DNA of 64,000 nucleotides from Yersinia nurmii (GCF_001112925.1 NZ_CPYD01000004.1:124001-188000); one strand, 5' to 3'; positions 10,201 through 21,584 are shown, counted from the stretch's first letter. Numbers and translations are program-made. Notes: generated by a model from the sequence alone, not told the origin.

Positions 10201-10744
10201 TAGCCTATTAATTTATACCCAGTTGATAAATTCGTTAAAGCTCAATAAAGAATTTATATTCCTGCGTCTGACGCAACCAGACTGGCTTGGTTTAACACAA
10301 TCAAGATTATCAACTCAGCTATCCCTAAGTGAAATATATCTAATTACCTGTTATCAGGAGTGGGTGGCTAATGCAGATAAAAATGAAGATAGTATTCACG
10401 AATATCTTACATTCGCAAATATAAAGGAAATGGAAGATGAAAACCCTTCCGTTGATAATAGTGAGAAATGTTCAGAGCTGTTGGCGGAAATATTAGCTTG
10501 GGATTCCGGTGAAATATTGAAAGCGGCCTCCTTACTTGGGTTAAATCCACCTCAGGTGAAGAATGTTTTCGAAATCGATTGGATTAGACGATTACAGAAA
10601 TTATCAGAGAAAACGATGATTTCAACCGACTATTTATGGCAAATGGGCGATTTAAGGGAGAATTCTGAGTTTTCTCTGAAGGAAGGAATTGGTGAAGCAG
10701 TCATGGCCGCGTTAAAGGCACAAGGAGATAGCGATAATGTCTAA
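7250..10744 (+). CDS. yenA1: YenA1, N-terminal half of the split TcA toxin component
   Basis: A 1164-residue protein forming the N-terminal half of the TcA subunit, which in most Tc toxins is a single chain of about 2,400 residues. The start carries the VRP1/SpvA-like region and the conserved PGAIEALDSPASYLLDLY block near residue 155. The rest is largely helical alpha-shell with inserted beta-rich (receptor-binding-like) segments around residues 340-500. It lacks a signal peptide. It pairs with YenA2 to build the pentameric pore that binds the gut cell and translocates the payload. The stop overlaps the yenA2 start by eight bases (ATGTCTAA), so the halves are translationally coupled, fitting 1:1 assembly. 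Confidence 0.95.
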   Translation: MDKYNNYSNAIKSKSSISPLLAAAARIEPEVTVLSSTAKSNRSQYSQSLAETLLGLGYSSIFDIAKVSRQRFIKRHDESLLGNGAVIFDKAVSMANQVLQKYRQNRHEKNNSPLVPGTFSSANASNESQTNKLPEYNQLFPEPWDDFCRPGAIEALDSPASYLLDLYKFIQSVELDGSNQARKLETRRADIPKLSLDNDALNKEVTALSIINDVLSGSAREYIDQSGHADKEVNQILGDTHFPFTLPYSLPTQQINKGLGASNIELGTVIQRVDPQFSWDATQEKYNQVLLAYTQLSSEQIALLSSPDVFTQNFVTQAELSVGYLSGSTTEILAETDLSRHGYIVEGADNITGPTQLVEHSDAPYDVIEVTCSNQAKETITIKLRGENIITYQRTKARMVPFDNSSPFSRQLKLTFVAEDNPTVGNLDKGPYFANMDIYAAEWVKKNISGEAMESRPFLTMTYRIAIAKEGASREELLPEADAFFINNFGLSAEDSSQLVKLVAFGNQTGSKAEEIENLLSCGENLPTVSPNVIFANPIFSSYFNNEPFPAPYHFGGVYINAHQRNAMAIIRAEDGREIQSLSNFRLERLNRFIRLQRWLDLPSHQLDLLLTSAMQADVDNSQQEITERVLKSLGLFRHLNLQYKITPEIFSSWLYQLTPFAISGEISFFDRIFNREKLFDQPFVLDGGSFTYLDAKGSDAKSVKQLCAGLNISAVTFQFIAPLVESALGLEAGKLVRSFEVVSSLYRLVSIPQTFGLSTEDGLILMNILTDDMGYLAKQPTLDDKQTQDKNFLSIILKLEDLSVWLTKNKLTPASLALLLGVTRLAVVPTNNMVTFFKGIANGLSDNVCLTTDDFQRQELEGTDWWAILLTNQVIDKNGLVLDIHPVWGKSDEEMLMEKIKSIDVSNDNNIMSIIVQILIQAKNAQENLLSQTISAEYGVERSLVPLQLRWLGSNVYSVLNQVLNNTPTDIASIDPALSELTYSLLIYTQLINSLKLNKEFIFLRLTQPDWLGLTQSRLSTQLSLSEIYLITCYQEWVANADKNEDSIHEYLTFANIKEMEDENPSVDNSEKCSELLAEILAWDSGEILKAASLLGLNPPQVKNVFEIDWIRRLQKLSEKTMISTDYLWQMGDLRENSEFSLKEGIGEAVMAALKAQGDSDNV

Positions 10745-13700
10745 TTCTATTGAAGCAAAACTACAAGAAGATCTACGCGATGCCTTGGTTGATTATTATC
10801 TGGGACAAATTGTTCCCAATAGCAAAGATTTTATCAATCTGAGGAGCACCATTAAGAACGTTGATGATTTATATGATCATTTGTTACTGGATACGCAAGT
10901 GTCGGCTAAGGTCATTACTTCACGCTTGTCTCTGGTGACGCAGTCAGTACAGCAATATATCAATCGAATTGCACTTAATCTTGAACCTGGTTTGTCGATT
11001 AACCAACAGGAAGCCACCGACTGGGAAGAGTTTGCCAATCGTTATGGATATTGGGCCGCTAACCAGCAACTGAGAATGTTCCCGGAAATTTATGTTGATC
11101 CTACTTTACGTCTGACTAAGACAGAGTTCTTCTTTCAATTAGAAAGTGCCTTGAATCAAGGTAAATTAACCGATGATGTCGCGCAAAAAGCCGTATTAGG
11201 TTATCTGAATAATTTTGAGGAAGTCAGTAATCTGGAAATTATTGCCGGTTATCAGGACGGCATCGATATTGAGAACGATAAAACCTATTTCGTTGCCCGA
11301 ACTCGAATGCAGCCCTACCGTTATTTCTGGCGTTCTCTAGATGCCAGTCAGCGTAATAGCAATTCCCAAGAATTGTATCCAACGGCATGGAGTGAATGGA
11401 AGGCGATATCCGTACCATTGGAAAATGTTGCTAACGGGATTGTTCGGCCCATTATGATGGACAACCGCCTTTATATTAGTTGGTTTGAGGTGGCGGAAGA
11501 AAAGGATACGGATGAAAACGGCAATATTATTGTATCGGGACGTTATCGGACTAAAATTCGACTGGCTCACTTAGGGTTTGACGGTATTTGGAGTTCGGGC
11601 ACAACGTTAAGAGAAGAAGTGCTGGCTTACCAGATGGAAGAAATGATCGCTGTGGTAGATCGCATGGAAGATGAGCCTCGTCTAGCACTGGTTGCATTTA
11701 AAGAAATGAGTGAAAATTGGGACGTCGTATTTAGCTATATCTGCGATAGTATGCTGATTGAATCCAGTAATTTACCGACTACCACTCATCCGCCAAAACC
11801 AGAAGACGGTGATAAAGGATTGTCTGATCTGGATGATTACGGTGCTAATCTGGTTTGGTTCTATTTACATGAGACAGCCAATGGAGGCAAAGCGGAGTAC
11901 AAGCAGTTAATTCTCTATCCGGTTATTATTAACCGGGATTGGCCAATTGAATTGGATAAAACTCATCAGGAAGGCTTTGGCACTGTCGATGATTTTACGC
12001 TGAATTCTAATTATACTGGCGATGAATTAAGCCTGTATTTGCAATCTTCATCCACCTATAAATATGACTTTTCTAAAAGTAAAAATATTATTTATGGCAT
12101 TTGGAAGGAAGATGCAAATAATAATCGTTGCTGGCTTAACTATAAACTTTTAACGCCAGAAGATTACGATCCGCAAATTAATACTACGTTGGTAATGTGT
12201 GACAAAGGTGACGTCAATATCATTACTGGATTCAGTTTGCCTAATGGTGGTGTTGATGCAGGCGGAAAAATAAAAGTTACTCTCCGGGTTGGTAAAAAAC
12301 TCCGGGATAAATTCCAGATTAAACAATTTAGCCAAACTCAGTATTTGCAGTTCCCCGAGGCGTCCAGTGCTGACGTTTGGTATATCGGAAAGCAGATTAG
12401 GTTAAATACGCTGTTTGCTAAAGAACTTATAGGTAAGGCCAGCCGAAGTCTGGATTTGGTTTTAAGTTGGGAAACGCAGAATAGTCGTTTAGAAGAAGCT
12501 ATTTTAGGTGGCGCGGCTGAACTTATCGATTTAGATGGTGCAAACGGCATTTATTTCTGGGAGCTATTTTTCCATATGCCATTTATGGTGTCCTGGCGCT
12601 TTAATGTGGAACAGCGTTATGAAGATGCGAACCGTTGGATTAAATATTTGTTTAATCCGTTTGAATGCGACGATGAACCGGCATTATTGCTAGGCAAACC
12701 GGCGTATTGGAATAGTCGTCCGTTAGTGGATGAACCATTTACAGGTTATAGCTTAACGCAACCTAGCGATCCCGATGCTATTGCTGCCAGCGATCCTATT
12801 CATTACCGTAAAGCAGTCTTTAATTTCCTGACCAAAAATATTATTGATCAAGGGGACATGGAATATCGCAAATTGCAGCCGTCGGCCAGAACGCTGGCGC
12901 GTCTGAGTTATTCAACGGCCAGTTCATTATTAGGGCGTCGCCCTGACGTGCAGCTGACTAGTTTCTGGCAACCGCTCACTCTTGAGGATGCGTCCTATAA
13001 AACGGACAGTGAAATTCGTGCTATTGAAATGCAAAGTCAGCCATTAACGTTTGAGCCTGTCGTGCATGACCAAACCATGAGTGCCGTGGATAATGATATC
13101 TTTATGTATCCAATGAATAACGAATTGAGGGGTTTGTGGGATCGGATTGAAAACCGTATTTACAATTTGCGCCATAACCTGACGTTGGATGGAAAAGAAA
13201 TCAATATGGATCTTTATGATTCAAGTATTTCTCCACGCGGTTTGATGAAGCAACGTTATCAGCGGGTCGTTACCGCTAGAAACGCCAGTAAGATGAACTT
13301 CAAGGTCCCTAACTATCGTTTTGAGCCGATGTTAAACCGGTCAAAATCGGGCGTTGAGACTCTTATTCAATTCGGCAGTACTTTATTGAGCCTGTTAGAA
13401 CGCAAAGATAGTTTGAGTTTTGACGCTTACCAAATGATTCAGAGCGGCGACCTTTATCGCTTCTCGATTGATTTGCAGCAGCAGGATATTGATATTAATA
13501 AAGCCAGTCTGGAAGCACTACAGGTTAGCAAACAGTCTGCTCAGGATCGTTATGATCACTTTAAAGAACTGTATGACGAGAATATCTCTTCGACGGAACA
13601 AAAAGTTATTGAGTTACAGTCACAGGCTGCCAATGCGTTGTTGATGGCTCAGGGAATGAGAACGGCTGCCGCCGCTTTAGATGTGATTCCGAATATCTAT

Positions 13701-14831
13701 GGTTTGGCCGTTGGCGGCTCTCACTGGGGCGCACCGCTGAATGCTGCGGCTGAAATTATTATGATTAAGTATCAGGCGGACAGCAGTAAATCTGAAAGCT
13801 TGAGTGTTTCTGAATCCTATCGTCGTCGTCGTCAGGAATGGGAGTTGCAGTATAAACAGGCTGAATGGGAAGTTAATTCTGTTGAGCAGCAGATCAATTT
13901 GCAGAATATGCAAATTAAAGCAGCTAATAAACGTCTGGAACAGGTTGAAGCTCAACAACAGCAGGCAATGGCTCTACTGGCTTATTTCTCCGAACGCTTT
14001 ACAAACGAAAGTTTATATACCTGGCTGATTAGTCAACTCTCCAGTTTATATTTACAAGCTTACGATGCGGTGCTTTCACTTTGTTTATCTGCAGAAGCTT
14101 CTTTGCTATATGAGCTGAATTTGGGCGAGCAGAGTTTCGTCGGTGGTGGCGGTTGGAACGATCTGTATCAAGGATTGATGGCCGGTGAAACACTGAAATT
14201 GGCGTTAATGAGAATGGAGCGGGTTTATGTTGAGCAAAATTCTCGTCGTCAGGAAATTACCAAAACGATCTCGTTGAAAGCACTGCTCGGTGAAAGCTGG
14301 CCTGCGGAGCTGAATAAGCTAAAACAAAAAACGCCAATTAACTTTAATCTGGAAGAACAGATTTTTGTTGAGGACTATCAAGAGCTGTATCAGCGCAGAA
14401 TTAAATCGGTTTCGGTAAGTTTGCCGATGTTAGTTGGGCCTTATGAAGACGTGTGTGCGCAGTTGACTCAGACCTCCAGTAGTTATAGCACCCAGGCAGA
14501 CCTCAAGACGGTAGAAAATATGCTGACTAAAAGAACGTTTGCCGATACGCCGCACTTGGTTCGTAGTATTCAACCCAATCAGCAGATCTCTTTATCGACT
14601 GGGGTGAATGATAGCGGGCTGTTTATGCTTAATTTTGATGATGAGCGTTTCCTGCCATTTGAAGGTTCTGGCGTTGATTCAAGCTGGCGTTTGCAATTCA
14701 CCAATTTGAAACAGAATTTGGATAGCCTCAACGATGTCATCCTACATGTGAAGTATACAGCCGCGATTGGCTCATCAACTTTCAGTCAGGGCGTAAGGAA
14801 AATATTGGCCAATATAAACAACGATGAATAA
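10737..14831 (+). CDS. yenA2: YenA2, C-terminal half of the split TcA toxin component
   Basis: A 1364-residue protein supplying the remaining TcA parts: a neuraminidase-like region (about residues 150-640), long coiled coils of the translocation channel (about residues 930-1130, rich in Q, E and A), and the C-terminal TcB-binding domain. That domain has the conserved blocks QSFVGGGGWNDLYQGLMAGE and DDERFLPFEGSGVDSSWRLQF. The acidic DDERFLPFEG block is present in most TcA proteins. Its ATG lies inside the yenA1 stop region. A perfect 11-bp hairpin follows 48 bases after its stop, ahead of chi2. Confidence 0.95.
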   Translation: MSNSIEAKLQEDLRDALVDYYLGQIVPNSKDFINLRSTIKNVDDLYDHLLLDTQVSAKVITSRLSLVTQSVQQYINRIALNLEPGLSINQQEATDWEEFANRYGYWAANQQLRMFPEIYVDPTLRLTKTEFFFQLESALNQGKLTDDVAQKAVLGYLNNFEEVSNLEIIAGYQDGIDIENDKTYFVARTRMQPYRYFWRSLDASQRNSNSQELYPTAWSEWKAISVPLENVANGIVRPIMMDNRLYISWFEVAEEKDTDENGNIIVSGRYRTKIRLAHLGFDGIWSSGTTLREEVLAYQMEEMIAVVDRMEDEPRLALVAFKEMSENWDVVFSYICDSMLIESSNLPTTTHPPKPEDGDKGLSDLDDYGANLVWFYLHETANGGKAEYKQLILYPVIINRDWPIELDKTHQEGFGTVDDFTLNSNYTGDELSLYLQSSSTYKYDFSKSKNIIYGIWKEDANNNRCWLNYKLLTPEDYDPQINTTLVMCDKGDVNIITGFSLPNGGVDAGGKIKVTLRVGKKLRDKFQIKQFSQTQYLQFPEASSADVWYIGKQIRLNTLFAKELIGKASRSLDLVLSWETQNSRLEEAILGGAAELIDLDGANGIYFWELFFHMPFMVSWRFNVEQRYEDANRWIKYLFNPFECDDEPALLLGKPAYWNSRPLVDEPFTGYSLTQPSDPDAIAASDPIHYRKAVFNFLTKNIIDQGDMEYRKLQPSARTLARLSYSTASSLLGRRPDVQLTSFWQPLTLEDASYKTDSEIRAIEMQSQPLTFEPVVHDQTMSAVDNDIFMYPMNNELRGLWDRIENRIYNLRHNLTLDGKEINMDLYDSSISPRGLMKQRYQRVVTARNASKMNFKVPNYRFEPMLNRSKSGVETLIQFGSTLLSLLERKDSLSFDAYQMIQSGDLYRFSIDLQQQDIDINKASLEALQVSKQSAQDRYDHFKELYDENISSTEQKVIELQSQAANALLMAQGMRTAAAALDVIPNIYGLAVGGSHWGAPLNAAAEIIMIKYQADSSKSESLSVSESYRRRRQEWELQYKQAEWEVNSVEQQINLQNMQIKAANKRLEQVEAQQQQAMALLAYFSERFTNESLYTWLISQLSSLYLQAYDAVLSLCLSAEASLLYELNLGEQSFVGGGGWNDLYQGLMAGETLKLALMRMERVYVEQNSRRQEITKTISLKALLGESWPAELNKLKQKTPINFNLEEQIFVEDYQELYQRRIKSVSVSLPMLVGPYEDVCAQLTQTSSSYSTQADLKTVENMLTKRTFADTPHLVRSIQPNQQISLSTGVNDSGLFMLNFDDERFLPFEGSGVDSSWRLQFTNLKQNLDSLNDVILHVKYTAAIGSSTFSQGVRKILANINNDE

Positions 14832-14879
14832 TTGCTGTTTTTGATCAGCTATTTATTTTTTCAATCATATTTATCTCAC

Positions 14880-14907
14880 TTGGCTCCTTTTTAATCAAAG
14901 GAGCCAA
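14880..14907 (+). promoter_or_regulatory. Perfect 11-bp intercistronic hairpin between yenA2 and chi2
   Basis: TTGGCTCCTTT and AAAGGAGCCAA pair perfectly across six bases. No T run follows, so it looks more like an mRNA-stabilising or attenuating element than a full terminator. The right arm contains AAGGAG, an SD-like core held in the stem; the likely chi2 ribosome binding site GGAG at about 14918 lies outside. Confidence 0.6.
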
Positions 14908-14928
14908 CAAAAATAGTGGAGTTCGGTT

Positions 14929-16830
14929 ATGGTCAATAAATATACTTACACCTCATCTAAAGCAATGTCTGATATTAGTGATGTTATTGGTGAACCTTTA
15001 GCTGCATGGAATAGTCAGGTCGGTGGGCGGGTATTTAATGTTATATTTGATAGTAAGGTTTATACCAATACCTATTGGGTTGAACGCTGGCAGGTTCCTG
15101 GCATTGGTAGTTCTGATGGTAACCCTCACAATGCCTGGAAATTTGTACGGGCGGCAACGGTAGACGAAATAAATAAAATAGGGAACCCAACCACAGCAGA
15201 TGTTAAACCGACGGAAAATATTCCTTCACCGATATTGGTCGAAGATAAATATACCGAGGAAACTTATTCTCGCCCTGACGTAAATTATAAAGAAGACGGC
15301 TCGCAAGGGAATCTTTCTTACACTGCAACCCGAGTTTGCGCCCCGATGTACAATCATTATGTTGGTGATAAAACAAAACCGAAGCTGTCGGCTTATATTA
15401 CCGACTGGTGCCAATATGATGCTCGTCTAGACGGCGGTGGTAGTAAAGAAGAAGAACGTGGACGTGGTTTTGATTTAGCGACGCTGATGCAAAATCCCGC
15501 GACCTATGATCGACTGATTTTCAGTTTCCTCGGTATTTGCGGTGATATCGGGGATAAAAGTAAAAAAGTGCAGGAAGTCTGGGACGGATGGAATGCTCAG
15601 GCGTCGAGTTTAGGTTTACCTCAGATCAGTAAGGGGCATATTGTTCCGTTGGACCCCTATGGCGATTTAGGCACCGCTCGTAACGTCGGGTTACCGCTGG
15701 AAAGCGCCGATACCAGTATTGAATCTGGCACATTTTTACCTTATTACCAGCAAAACCGTGCTGCGGGCTTATTGGGCGGATTGCGTGAACTACAAAAGAA
15801 AGCTCATGCGATGGGCCATAAACTCGATCTGGCCTTCAGTATTGGGGGGTGGAGTTTATCCAGCTATTTCTCTGCTTTAGCGGAGAACCCGGATGAGCGC
15901 CGCGTTTTTGTTGCCAGCGTGGTTGATTTCTTTGAACGTTTCCCAATGTTCAGTTGCGTTGATATCGACTGGGAGTATCCCGGTGGCGGTGGCGAGGCGG
16001 GAAATATTAGCAGTGATAAAGATGGTGAAAACTATGTATTGCTGATTAAAGAGCTTCGTAGCGCATTGGATAGCCGTTTTGGGTACAGTAACAGAAAAGA
16101 GATCTCAATCGCCTGTAGCGGCGTCAAAGCCAAATTAAAGAAATCCAATATTGATCAGTTGGTTGCTAATGGTCTGGATAATATTTATCTGATGAGCTAC
16201 GACTTCTTTGGCACCATCTGGGCCGATTATATTGGTCATCATACAAACCTGTATTCACCCAAAGACCCTGGCGAACAAGAGTTATTTGATTTATCGGCCG
16301 AAGCAGCGATTGATTATTTGCATAATGAACTCGCTATTCCGATGGAAAAAATTCATTTGGGGTACGCTAACTATGGGCGCTCAGCGGTAGGTGGGGATCT
16401 GACAACGCGTCAGTATACCAAAGATGGCCCAGCGTTAGGCACGATGGAAAATGGTGCTCCGGAATTCTTCGATATCGTTAGAAACTATATGGATGTCGAG
16501 CACAGCTTAAGTACGGGTAAAAATGGTTTTGTGTTGATGACTGACACTAATGCCGATGCTGATTTTCTGTTTAGCGAGGCTAAAGGCCACTTTATTTCAT
16601 TAGATACGCCTAGAACGGTAAAACAAAAAGGTGAATATGCCGCGAAAAATAAATTAGGCGGCGTATTTTCCTGGTCTGGCGATCAGGATTGCGGGTTATT
16701 AGCCAATGCGGCCAGAGAGGGACTGGGTTACGTTACCCAGTCAAATCAGGAAACTATTGATATGGGGCCGCTGTATAATCCAGGCAAAGAGATTTACTTA
16801 AAATCAATTTCTGAAATTAAGAGCAAATAA
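14929..16830 (+). CDS. chi2: Chi2, family-18 chitinase of the Yen-Tc complex with N-terminal carbohydrate-binding domain
   Basis: A 633-residue GH18 chitinase. Residues 15-90 (AAWNSQVGG, TYWVERWQVPG, HNAWKFVRAAT) look like a type-3/CBM5/12 chitin-binding domain, which Chi1 lacks. The barrel has AFSIGGWSLS, VDIDWEYPGGG with the catalytic glutamate at residue 349, IYLMSYDFFG, and VFSWSGDQDCG near the end. It shares its whole catalytic architecture with Chi1 but is diverged, so the pair is an old duplication. There is no signal peptide. In the mature toxin it is a structural partner of the TcA pentamer. It sits between the TcA and TcB genes, 97 bases after yenA2. Confidence 0.93.
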   Translation: MVNKYTYTSSKAMSDISDVIGEPLAAWNSQVGGRVFNVIFDSKVYTNTYWVERWQVPGIGSSDGNPHNAWKFVRAATVDEINKIGNPTTADVKPTENIPSPILVEDKYTEETYSRPDVNYKEDGSQGNLSYTATRVCAPMYNHYVGDKTKPKLSAYITDWCQYDARLDGGGSKEEERGRGFDLATLMQNPATYDRLIFSFLGICGDIGDKSKKVQEVWDGWNAQASSLGLPQISKGHIVPLDPYGDLGTARNVGLPLESADTSIESGTFLPYYQQNRAAGLLGGLRELQKKAHAMGHKLDLAFSIGGWSLSSYFSALAENPDERRVFVASVVDFFERFPMFSCVDIDWEYPGGGGEAGNISSDKDGENYVLLIKELRSALDSRFGYSNRKEISIACSGVKAKLKKSNIDQLVANGLDNIYLMSYDFFGTIWADYIGHHTNLYSPKDPGEQELFDLSAEAAIDYLHNELAIPMEKIHLGYANYGRSAVGGDLTTRQYTKDGPALGTMENGAPEFFDIVRNYMDVEHSLSTGKNGFVLMTDTNADADFLFSEAKGHFISLDTPRTVKQKGEYAAKNKLGGVFSWSGDQDCGLLANAAREGLGYVTQSNQETIDMGPLYNPGKEIYLKSISEIKSK

Positions 16831-17025
16831 GCGTTTTACAGCGCCAACTGTTATTTAATCGCGATTGATTTCTATTAATTATCTAGCCTATTAATTTAAA
16901 TTAATTGAAAAATAAGATAGCGGAACGTGGCGGGTTGTTTTATTGCTTATTTAAAATGGCGTTATTTATAACCTGTCACGGTCTGGCAATATTCGGCTAT
17001 TGATTAATAGCTGACAGGAGTCTTT

Positions 17026-20000
17026 ATGCAAAATTCACAGGAAATGGCTATTACGACCCTTTCATTGCCGAAGGGCGGAGGGGCAATTAATGGGATGGGC
17101 GAATCATTTGGTCACGCAGGGCCTGATGGAATGGTGACCTTTTCCATGCCATTACCCTTATCAGCAGGTCGTGGCGTAGCCCCAGCGCTTTCGTTGAGTT
17201 ATAGCAGCGGTGCAGGGAATAGCCCTTTTGGTATGGGATGGCAATGTAGTGCGATGAGTATTAGCCGTCGTACTCAAAAAGGGGTTCCCCAATATAACGA
17301 AGATGACGAGTTTCTTAGCCCTTCCGGGGAAGTGATGGCCATTGCTTTAAATGATAGCGGTTTTGAAGATGTCAGAACCGCTAGCCGTTTACAAGGTATC
17401 CCATTGCCTTTCAGCTATAAGGTCACTCGCTACCAGCCGCGCCTTATTCAAGACTTTATCAAAATAGAATATTGGCAACCCGTCAAACAAACGGAGGGAA
17501 CGCCATTCTGGGTAATCTATTCTCCCGATGGACAAACGCATATTCTGGGGAAAAACCCCCATAGTCGGGTGGCTAATGCTGAAAATCCATCGCAGATTGC
17601 TAGCTGGTTGTTGGAAGAAACGGTTACGCCTACCGGCGAGCATATTTATTATCAATATAGCGGTGAGAATCAAGTCAATTGTACTGATGTGGAAAAAGCG
17701 CTTCACCCACAGGACAGTGCCCAGCGTTATTTATCGCGGATTGACTACGGTAATATTTCCCCTCAAGCCAGTTTATTTGTTTTGGATGACGAACTGCCTA
17801 ATCTCACCCAGTGGTTATTCCATTTAGTATTTGATTACGGTGAGCGAGATATCTCTATTAATAAAGTTCCTGCTTTCGAGGAAGGAACCGTCGGTTGGTT
17901 AGCACGGCCAGATATGTTTAGCCGCTACGAATATGGATTTGAAATTCGAACTCGTCGCTTATGCCAGCAAGTATTGATGTTCCATCGGCTGGAGGCCTTG
18001 AATGATCGAGATGTGACTGACGAAATTCCCGTTTTGGTGCATCGACTCACGTTGGATTACGACCTGAATAACAGTGTCAGCACGTTGGTCGCTGCCCGTC
18101 AGGTGGCGCATGAAACTGACGGCAACCCAATCACTCAGCCACCGTTGGAGTTTGACTATCAGCGTTTTGACACAGGGAGTATTCCTGGCTGGCAGGAAAT
18201 GCCGCAGCTTGAGGCTTTTAACGGCTATCAGCCATACCAAATGATTGATCTCTATGGTGAAGGTACTCCCGGCATTCTGTATCAGGAAACGCCGGGTGCT
18301 TGGTGGTACAAATCGCCGCAGCGCCAAATTGGGGGCGATTCTAATGCCGTGACCTATGGGGCAATGAAAGCGTTGCCTAAAATCCCTCGTTTGCAAGAGG
18401 GGGCGACGCTGATGGATATCAACGGTGACGGTCGTTTGGATTGGGTCATCACTTCCGCGGGAGTACGAGGTTTTCATAGCATTCATTCGACAGGTGAATG
18501 GACACATTTCACGCCATTGAACACCTTACCCACCGAGTATTTTCACCCGAAGGCACAATTAGCAGATCTGGTTGGCGCGGGATTATCTGATTTGGTGCTT
18601 ATCGGGCCTAAAAGCGTGCGGTTATATGCCAATCAGCAGGGGAACTGGGCTCCGGCACAGGATGTCACGCAGGCGGAAAACGTCAGCTTACCGGTCATTG
18701 GCGTCGACTCCCGTCAATTAGTCGCTTTTGCCGATATGTTAGGGTCGGGTCAGCAGCATCTGGTCGAAATCACGGCAGATAGTGTGAAATGCTGGCCAAA
18801 TATGGGACACGGTCGCTTTGGCCAACCTTTGACGTTGGAAGGATTTAGTCAGCCACAAACCAGTTTCAACCCCGATCGGGTGTTTCTGGCTGATATTGAT
18901 GGTTCTGGCACTAACGACATTATTTATGCTCATTCGGAATGTCTAGAGATCTACCTGAACGAAAGCGGCAATCGCTTTAGTAAACCAATCTCTTTATTGC
19001 TGCCAGACGGTGTGAATTTTGATAATACATGCCAACTTCAAGCGGCTGATATTCAAGGATTAGGTATAGCCAGTTTAGTGATGACGGTGCCGCATATGTC
19101 ACCCACACATTGGCGCTGCGATCTGGCGTTGAATAAACCTTGGTTATTGAATGTGATGAACAATAATCGGGGGGCGGAAACCTGCTTGTTTTACCGCAGT
19201 TCGGCTCAGTTCTGGCTGGATGAAAAACAGTTGGCCGAGTCGGCGGGGCAGCAACCCGAATGTCGTTTGCCATTTCCTATGCATTTACACTGGCGTAGCG
19301 AGATTTTTGATGAGATTACAGGTAACCGTCTCACTCAAGAGCAAGAATATGCCCATGGCTCTTGGGATGGTCAAGAGCGAGAGTTTCGTGGTTTTGGCCG
19401 GTTGATTCAGCGTGATACCGATGGTTTTGCGCAGGGAACGGTTGACATTCCTACTCATCCGTCCCGAACGGTTAGCTGGTATGCTACGGGGATTCCTGAG
19501 ATTGACACCACGTTATCCGCAGAGTTTTGGGGCGGAGACGATCAGGCTTTCAGCCCTTTCTCACCTCGGTTTACTCGTTGGGAAAACGATTCAGAGGCGG
19601 GTTCCGATGTTGCTTTTATACCTTCAGAGCATGATGCCTTTTGGCTGAATCGCGCGATGAAAGGCCAACTCTTGCGCAGCGAACTGTATGGCGACGATGG
19701 CACAGCTGAAGCCGAGATTCCTTATTCTGTCACAGAAATGCGTAATCAGGTGCGGGCGTTGCCCACAACCGACACCACAGTACCTTCGGCATGGTGTTCC
19801 ACCATTGAAACCCGAAGTTATCAATACCAACGCGTGGCCGCTGATCCCCAATGTAGCCAGCAAGTAGTTATAAAAGCGGATCGCTATGGTTCGCCATTAT
19901 TAAGTGTGGCAATCAATTACCCGCGACGTAAAAAACCGGAAAATTCGCCCTATCCTGATGATTTACCAGAAACGCTGTTTGATAGCAGCTACGACACTCA

Positions 20001-21489
20001 GCAGCAGCAACTGTATCTGACCAAACAGCAGCAAAATTATTTTCATCTGACCCATGACGATAACTGGCTGTTAGGGCTGCCAAATGGGCAACGAAACGAT
20101 GGCTATCAATATGATCAGGAACGTGCTCCGGCTAACGGATTTACGCTAGAAACTCTCATCGGGTCCAATAGTCTGATCGGCTCGAACCAGCCGTTTACTT
20201 ATTTGGGCCAAAGTCGGGTGGTTTATCAGGGCGGCGTGGATGAACAGCCTTCGTTGCAGGCGCTGGTGGCCTACGGTGAAACCGCTATTCTGGACGAGAA
20301 AACCCTACTGGCCTTTGTCGGTGTGCTGGACAGCAAAACGCGCGATGAATTGCTGTTCTCCGCCGGTTATCAGTTGGCTCCACGCTTGTTTGGGGTTGCA
20401 TCAGAGCCTGATGTTTGGGTTGCCCGTCAAGGTTATAGCGAATTCGGTGACTCTTCGCAATTTTGGCGTCCTCTCAGCCAGCGTAGTACGTTGCTAACAG
20501 GGAAAACTACGTTGAAGTGGGATAAGCATTATTGCGTAGTGATAGAAACCCAGGATGCGGCTCAATTAGTGACACAGGCGCGCTACGATTACCGATTCCT
20601 TACCCCATATAGCCTGACTGATGCCAATGATAACCAGCACTACGTGGCTTTGAATCCGTTTGGGGAGGTGATTGCCAGCCGGTTTTGGGGAACGGAAGCG
20701 GGTAAAGACGTAGGATACAGCACTCCCCAAGCTAAGCCTTTTGTGGTACCTGCCACCATTGAGGAAGCTCTTGCGTTAAGCCCCGGAATTCCGGTGGCTC
20801 ACTGCGCCATTTTTGAGCCTGAAAGCTGGATGCAAAAACTGACGCAGCACGATGTTTCCGACCGAATGGCGGATAACGGCACTCTTTGGAATGCATTGCG
20901 GCAGGCGCGTTTTGTCACCGAAGAGGGTTATGTCTGCGCGCTGGGGCGGCGGCGCTGGATGGCGCGCCAAGGGTTATCGGTGCTGATGTTGACGCTATTG
21001 GCCGAGATTCCGCGCACGCCACCGCATTCCCTCACTATTACTACCGATCGCTACGATAGCGATGACCAACAACAATTACGGCAACGTATTCTATTCAGTG
21101 ATGGTTTTGGCCGCCTTCTACAAAGCGCTCAACGTGTCGAAGCCGGGGAGAGCTGGCAACGTAGCGAAGACTCCTCGCTGGTGGTAAATGTTTCCGGCAC
21201 ACCAGCCTTAGTGGTGACGGATAACCGTTGGGTGGTTTCCGGACGCACGGAATACGACGGAAAAGGGCAGGGAATTCGGGTTTACCAACCCTATTTTCTT
21301 GATGATTGGCGTTATCTCAGCGATGACAGCGCACGTACTGACCTGTTTGCCGACACGCATATTTACGATCCGTTAGGGCGAGAATATCAGGTCATTACCG
21401 CGAAAGGTTATCGCCGTGAACGCTTGTATACCCCGTGGTTTGTAGTGAATCAGGATGAGAACGATACGGCAGCAAGTCTGGCGATTTAG
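17026..21489 (+). CDS. yenB: YenB, TcB cocoon component
   Basis: A 1487-residue TcB protein. Residues 10-110 are the SpvB-like opening ([34 protein letters not shown]). FG-GAP/VCBS blades ([27 protein letters not shown]) mark the beta-propeller that docks on the TcA pore. Beyond it lie the TcB middle domains and the RHS-like beta-strands that make half of the hollow shell. With a TcC protein it encloses the cleaved toxic C terminus. AGGAG lies 8 bases before the ATG. The gene follows a 195-base gap after chi2 and is followed by a strong hairpin. Confidence 0.95.
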   Translation: MQNSQEMAITTLSLPKGGGAINGMGESFGHAGPDGMVTFSMPLPLSAGRGVAPALSLSYSSGAGNSPFGMGWQCSAMSISRRTQKGVPQYNEDDEFLSPSGEVMAIALNDSGFEDVRTASRLQGIPLPFSYKVTRYQPRLIQDFIKIEYWQPVKQTEGTPFWVIYSPDGQTHILGKNPHSRVANAENPSQIASWLLEETVTPTGEHIYYQYSGENQVNCTDVEKALHPQDSAQRYLSRIDYGNISPQASLFVLDDELPNLTQWLFHLVFDYGERDISINKVPAFEEGTVGWLARPDMFSRYEYGFEIRTRRLCQQVLMFHRLEALNDRDVTDEIPVLVHRLTLDYDLNNSVSTLVAARQVAHETDGNPITQPPLEFDYQRFDTGSIPGWQEMPQLEAFNGYQPYQMIDLYGEGTPGILYQETPGAWWYKSPQRQIGGDSNAVTYGAMKALPKIPRLQEGATLMDINGDGRLDWVITSAGVRGFHSIHSTGEWTHFTPLNTLPTEYFHPKAQLADLVGAGLSDLVLIGPKSVRLYANQQGNWAPAQDVTQAENVSLPVIGVDSRQLVAFADMLGSGQQHLVEITADSVKCWPNMGHGRFGQPLTLEGFSQPQTSFNPDRVFLADIDGSGTNDIIYAHSECLEIYLNESGNRFSKPISLLLPDGVNFDNTCQLQAADIQGLGIASLVMTVPHMSPTHWRCDLALNKPWLLNVMNNNRGAETCLFYRSSAQFWLDEKQLAESAGQQPECRLPFPMHLHWRSEIFDEITGNRLTQEQEYAHGSWDGQEREFRGFGRLIQRDTDGFAQGTVDIPTHPSRTVSWYATGIPEIDTTLSAEFWGGDDQAFSPFSPRFTRWENDSEAGSDVAFIPSEHDAFWLNRAMKGQLLRSELYGDDGTAEAEIPYSVTEMRNQVRALPTTDTTVPSAWCSTIETRSYQYQRVAADPQCSQQVVIKADRYGSPLLSVAINYPRRKKPENSPYPDDLPETLFDSSYDTQQQQLYLTKQQQNYFHLTHDDNWLLGLPNGQRNDGYQYDQERAPANGFTLETLIGSNSLIGSNQPFTYLGQSRVVYQGGVDEQPSLQALVAYGETAILDEKTLLAFVGVLDSKTRDELLFSAGYQLAPRLFGVASEPDVWVARQGYSEFGDSSQFWRPLSQRSTLLTGKTTLKWDKHYCVVIETQDAAQLVTQARYDYRFLTPYSLTDANDNQHYVALNPFGEVIASRFWGTEAGKDVGYSTPQAKPFVVPATIEEALALSPGIPVAHCAIFEPESWMQKLTQHDVSDRMADNGTLWNALRQARFVTEEGYVCALGRRRWMARQGLSVLMLTLLAEIPRTPPHSLTITTDRYDSDDQQQLRQRILFSDGFGRLLQSAQRVEAGESWQRSEDSSLVVNVSGTPALVVTDNRWVVSGRTEYDGKGQGIRVYQPYFLDDWRYLSDDSARTDLFADTHIYDPLGREYQVITAKGYRRERLYTPWFVVNQDENDTAASLAI

Positions 21490-21502
21490 TTCCCATAAGA
21501 AA

Positions 21503-21530
21503 ATCCGCCCGACATCGTAGTAGGGCGGAT
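21503..21530. terminator. Hairpin between yenB and yenC1
   Basis: ATCCGCCC and GGGCGGAT pair perfectly across a 12-base loop, 13 bases after the yenB stop. The plus strand has A rather than T after it, so it is a weak terminator or attenuator for the Tc operon. Confidence 0.55.
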
Positions 21531-21584
21531 AAAAAGAAGAAAATATGGTGTTGAAAACCATTCCCTATCAAAAGGATAACCGAG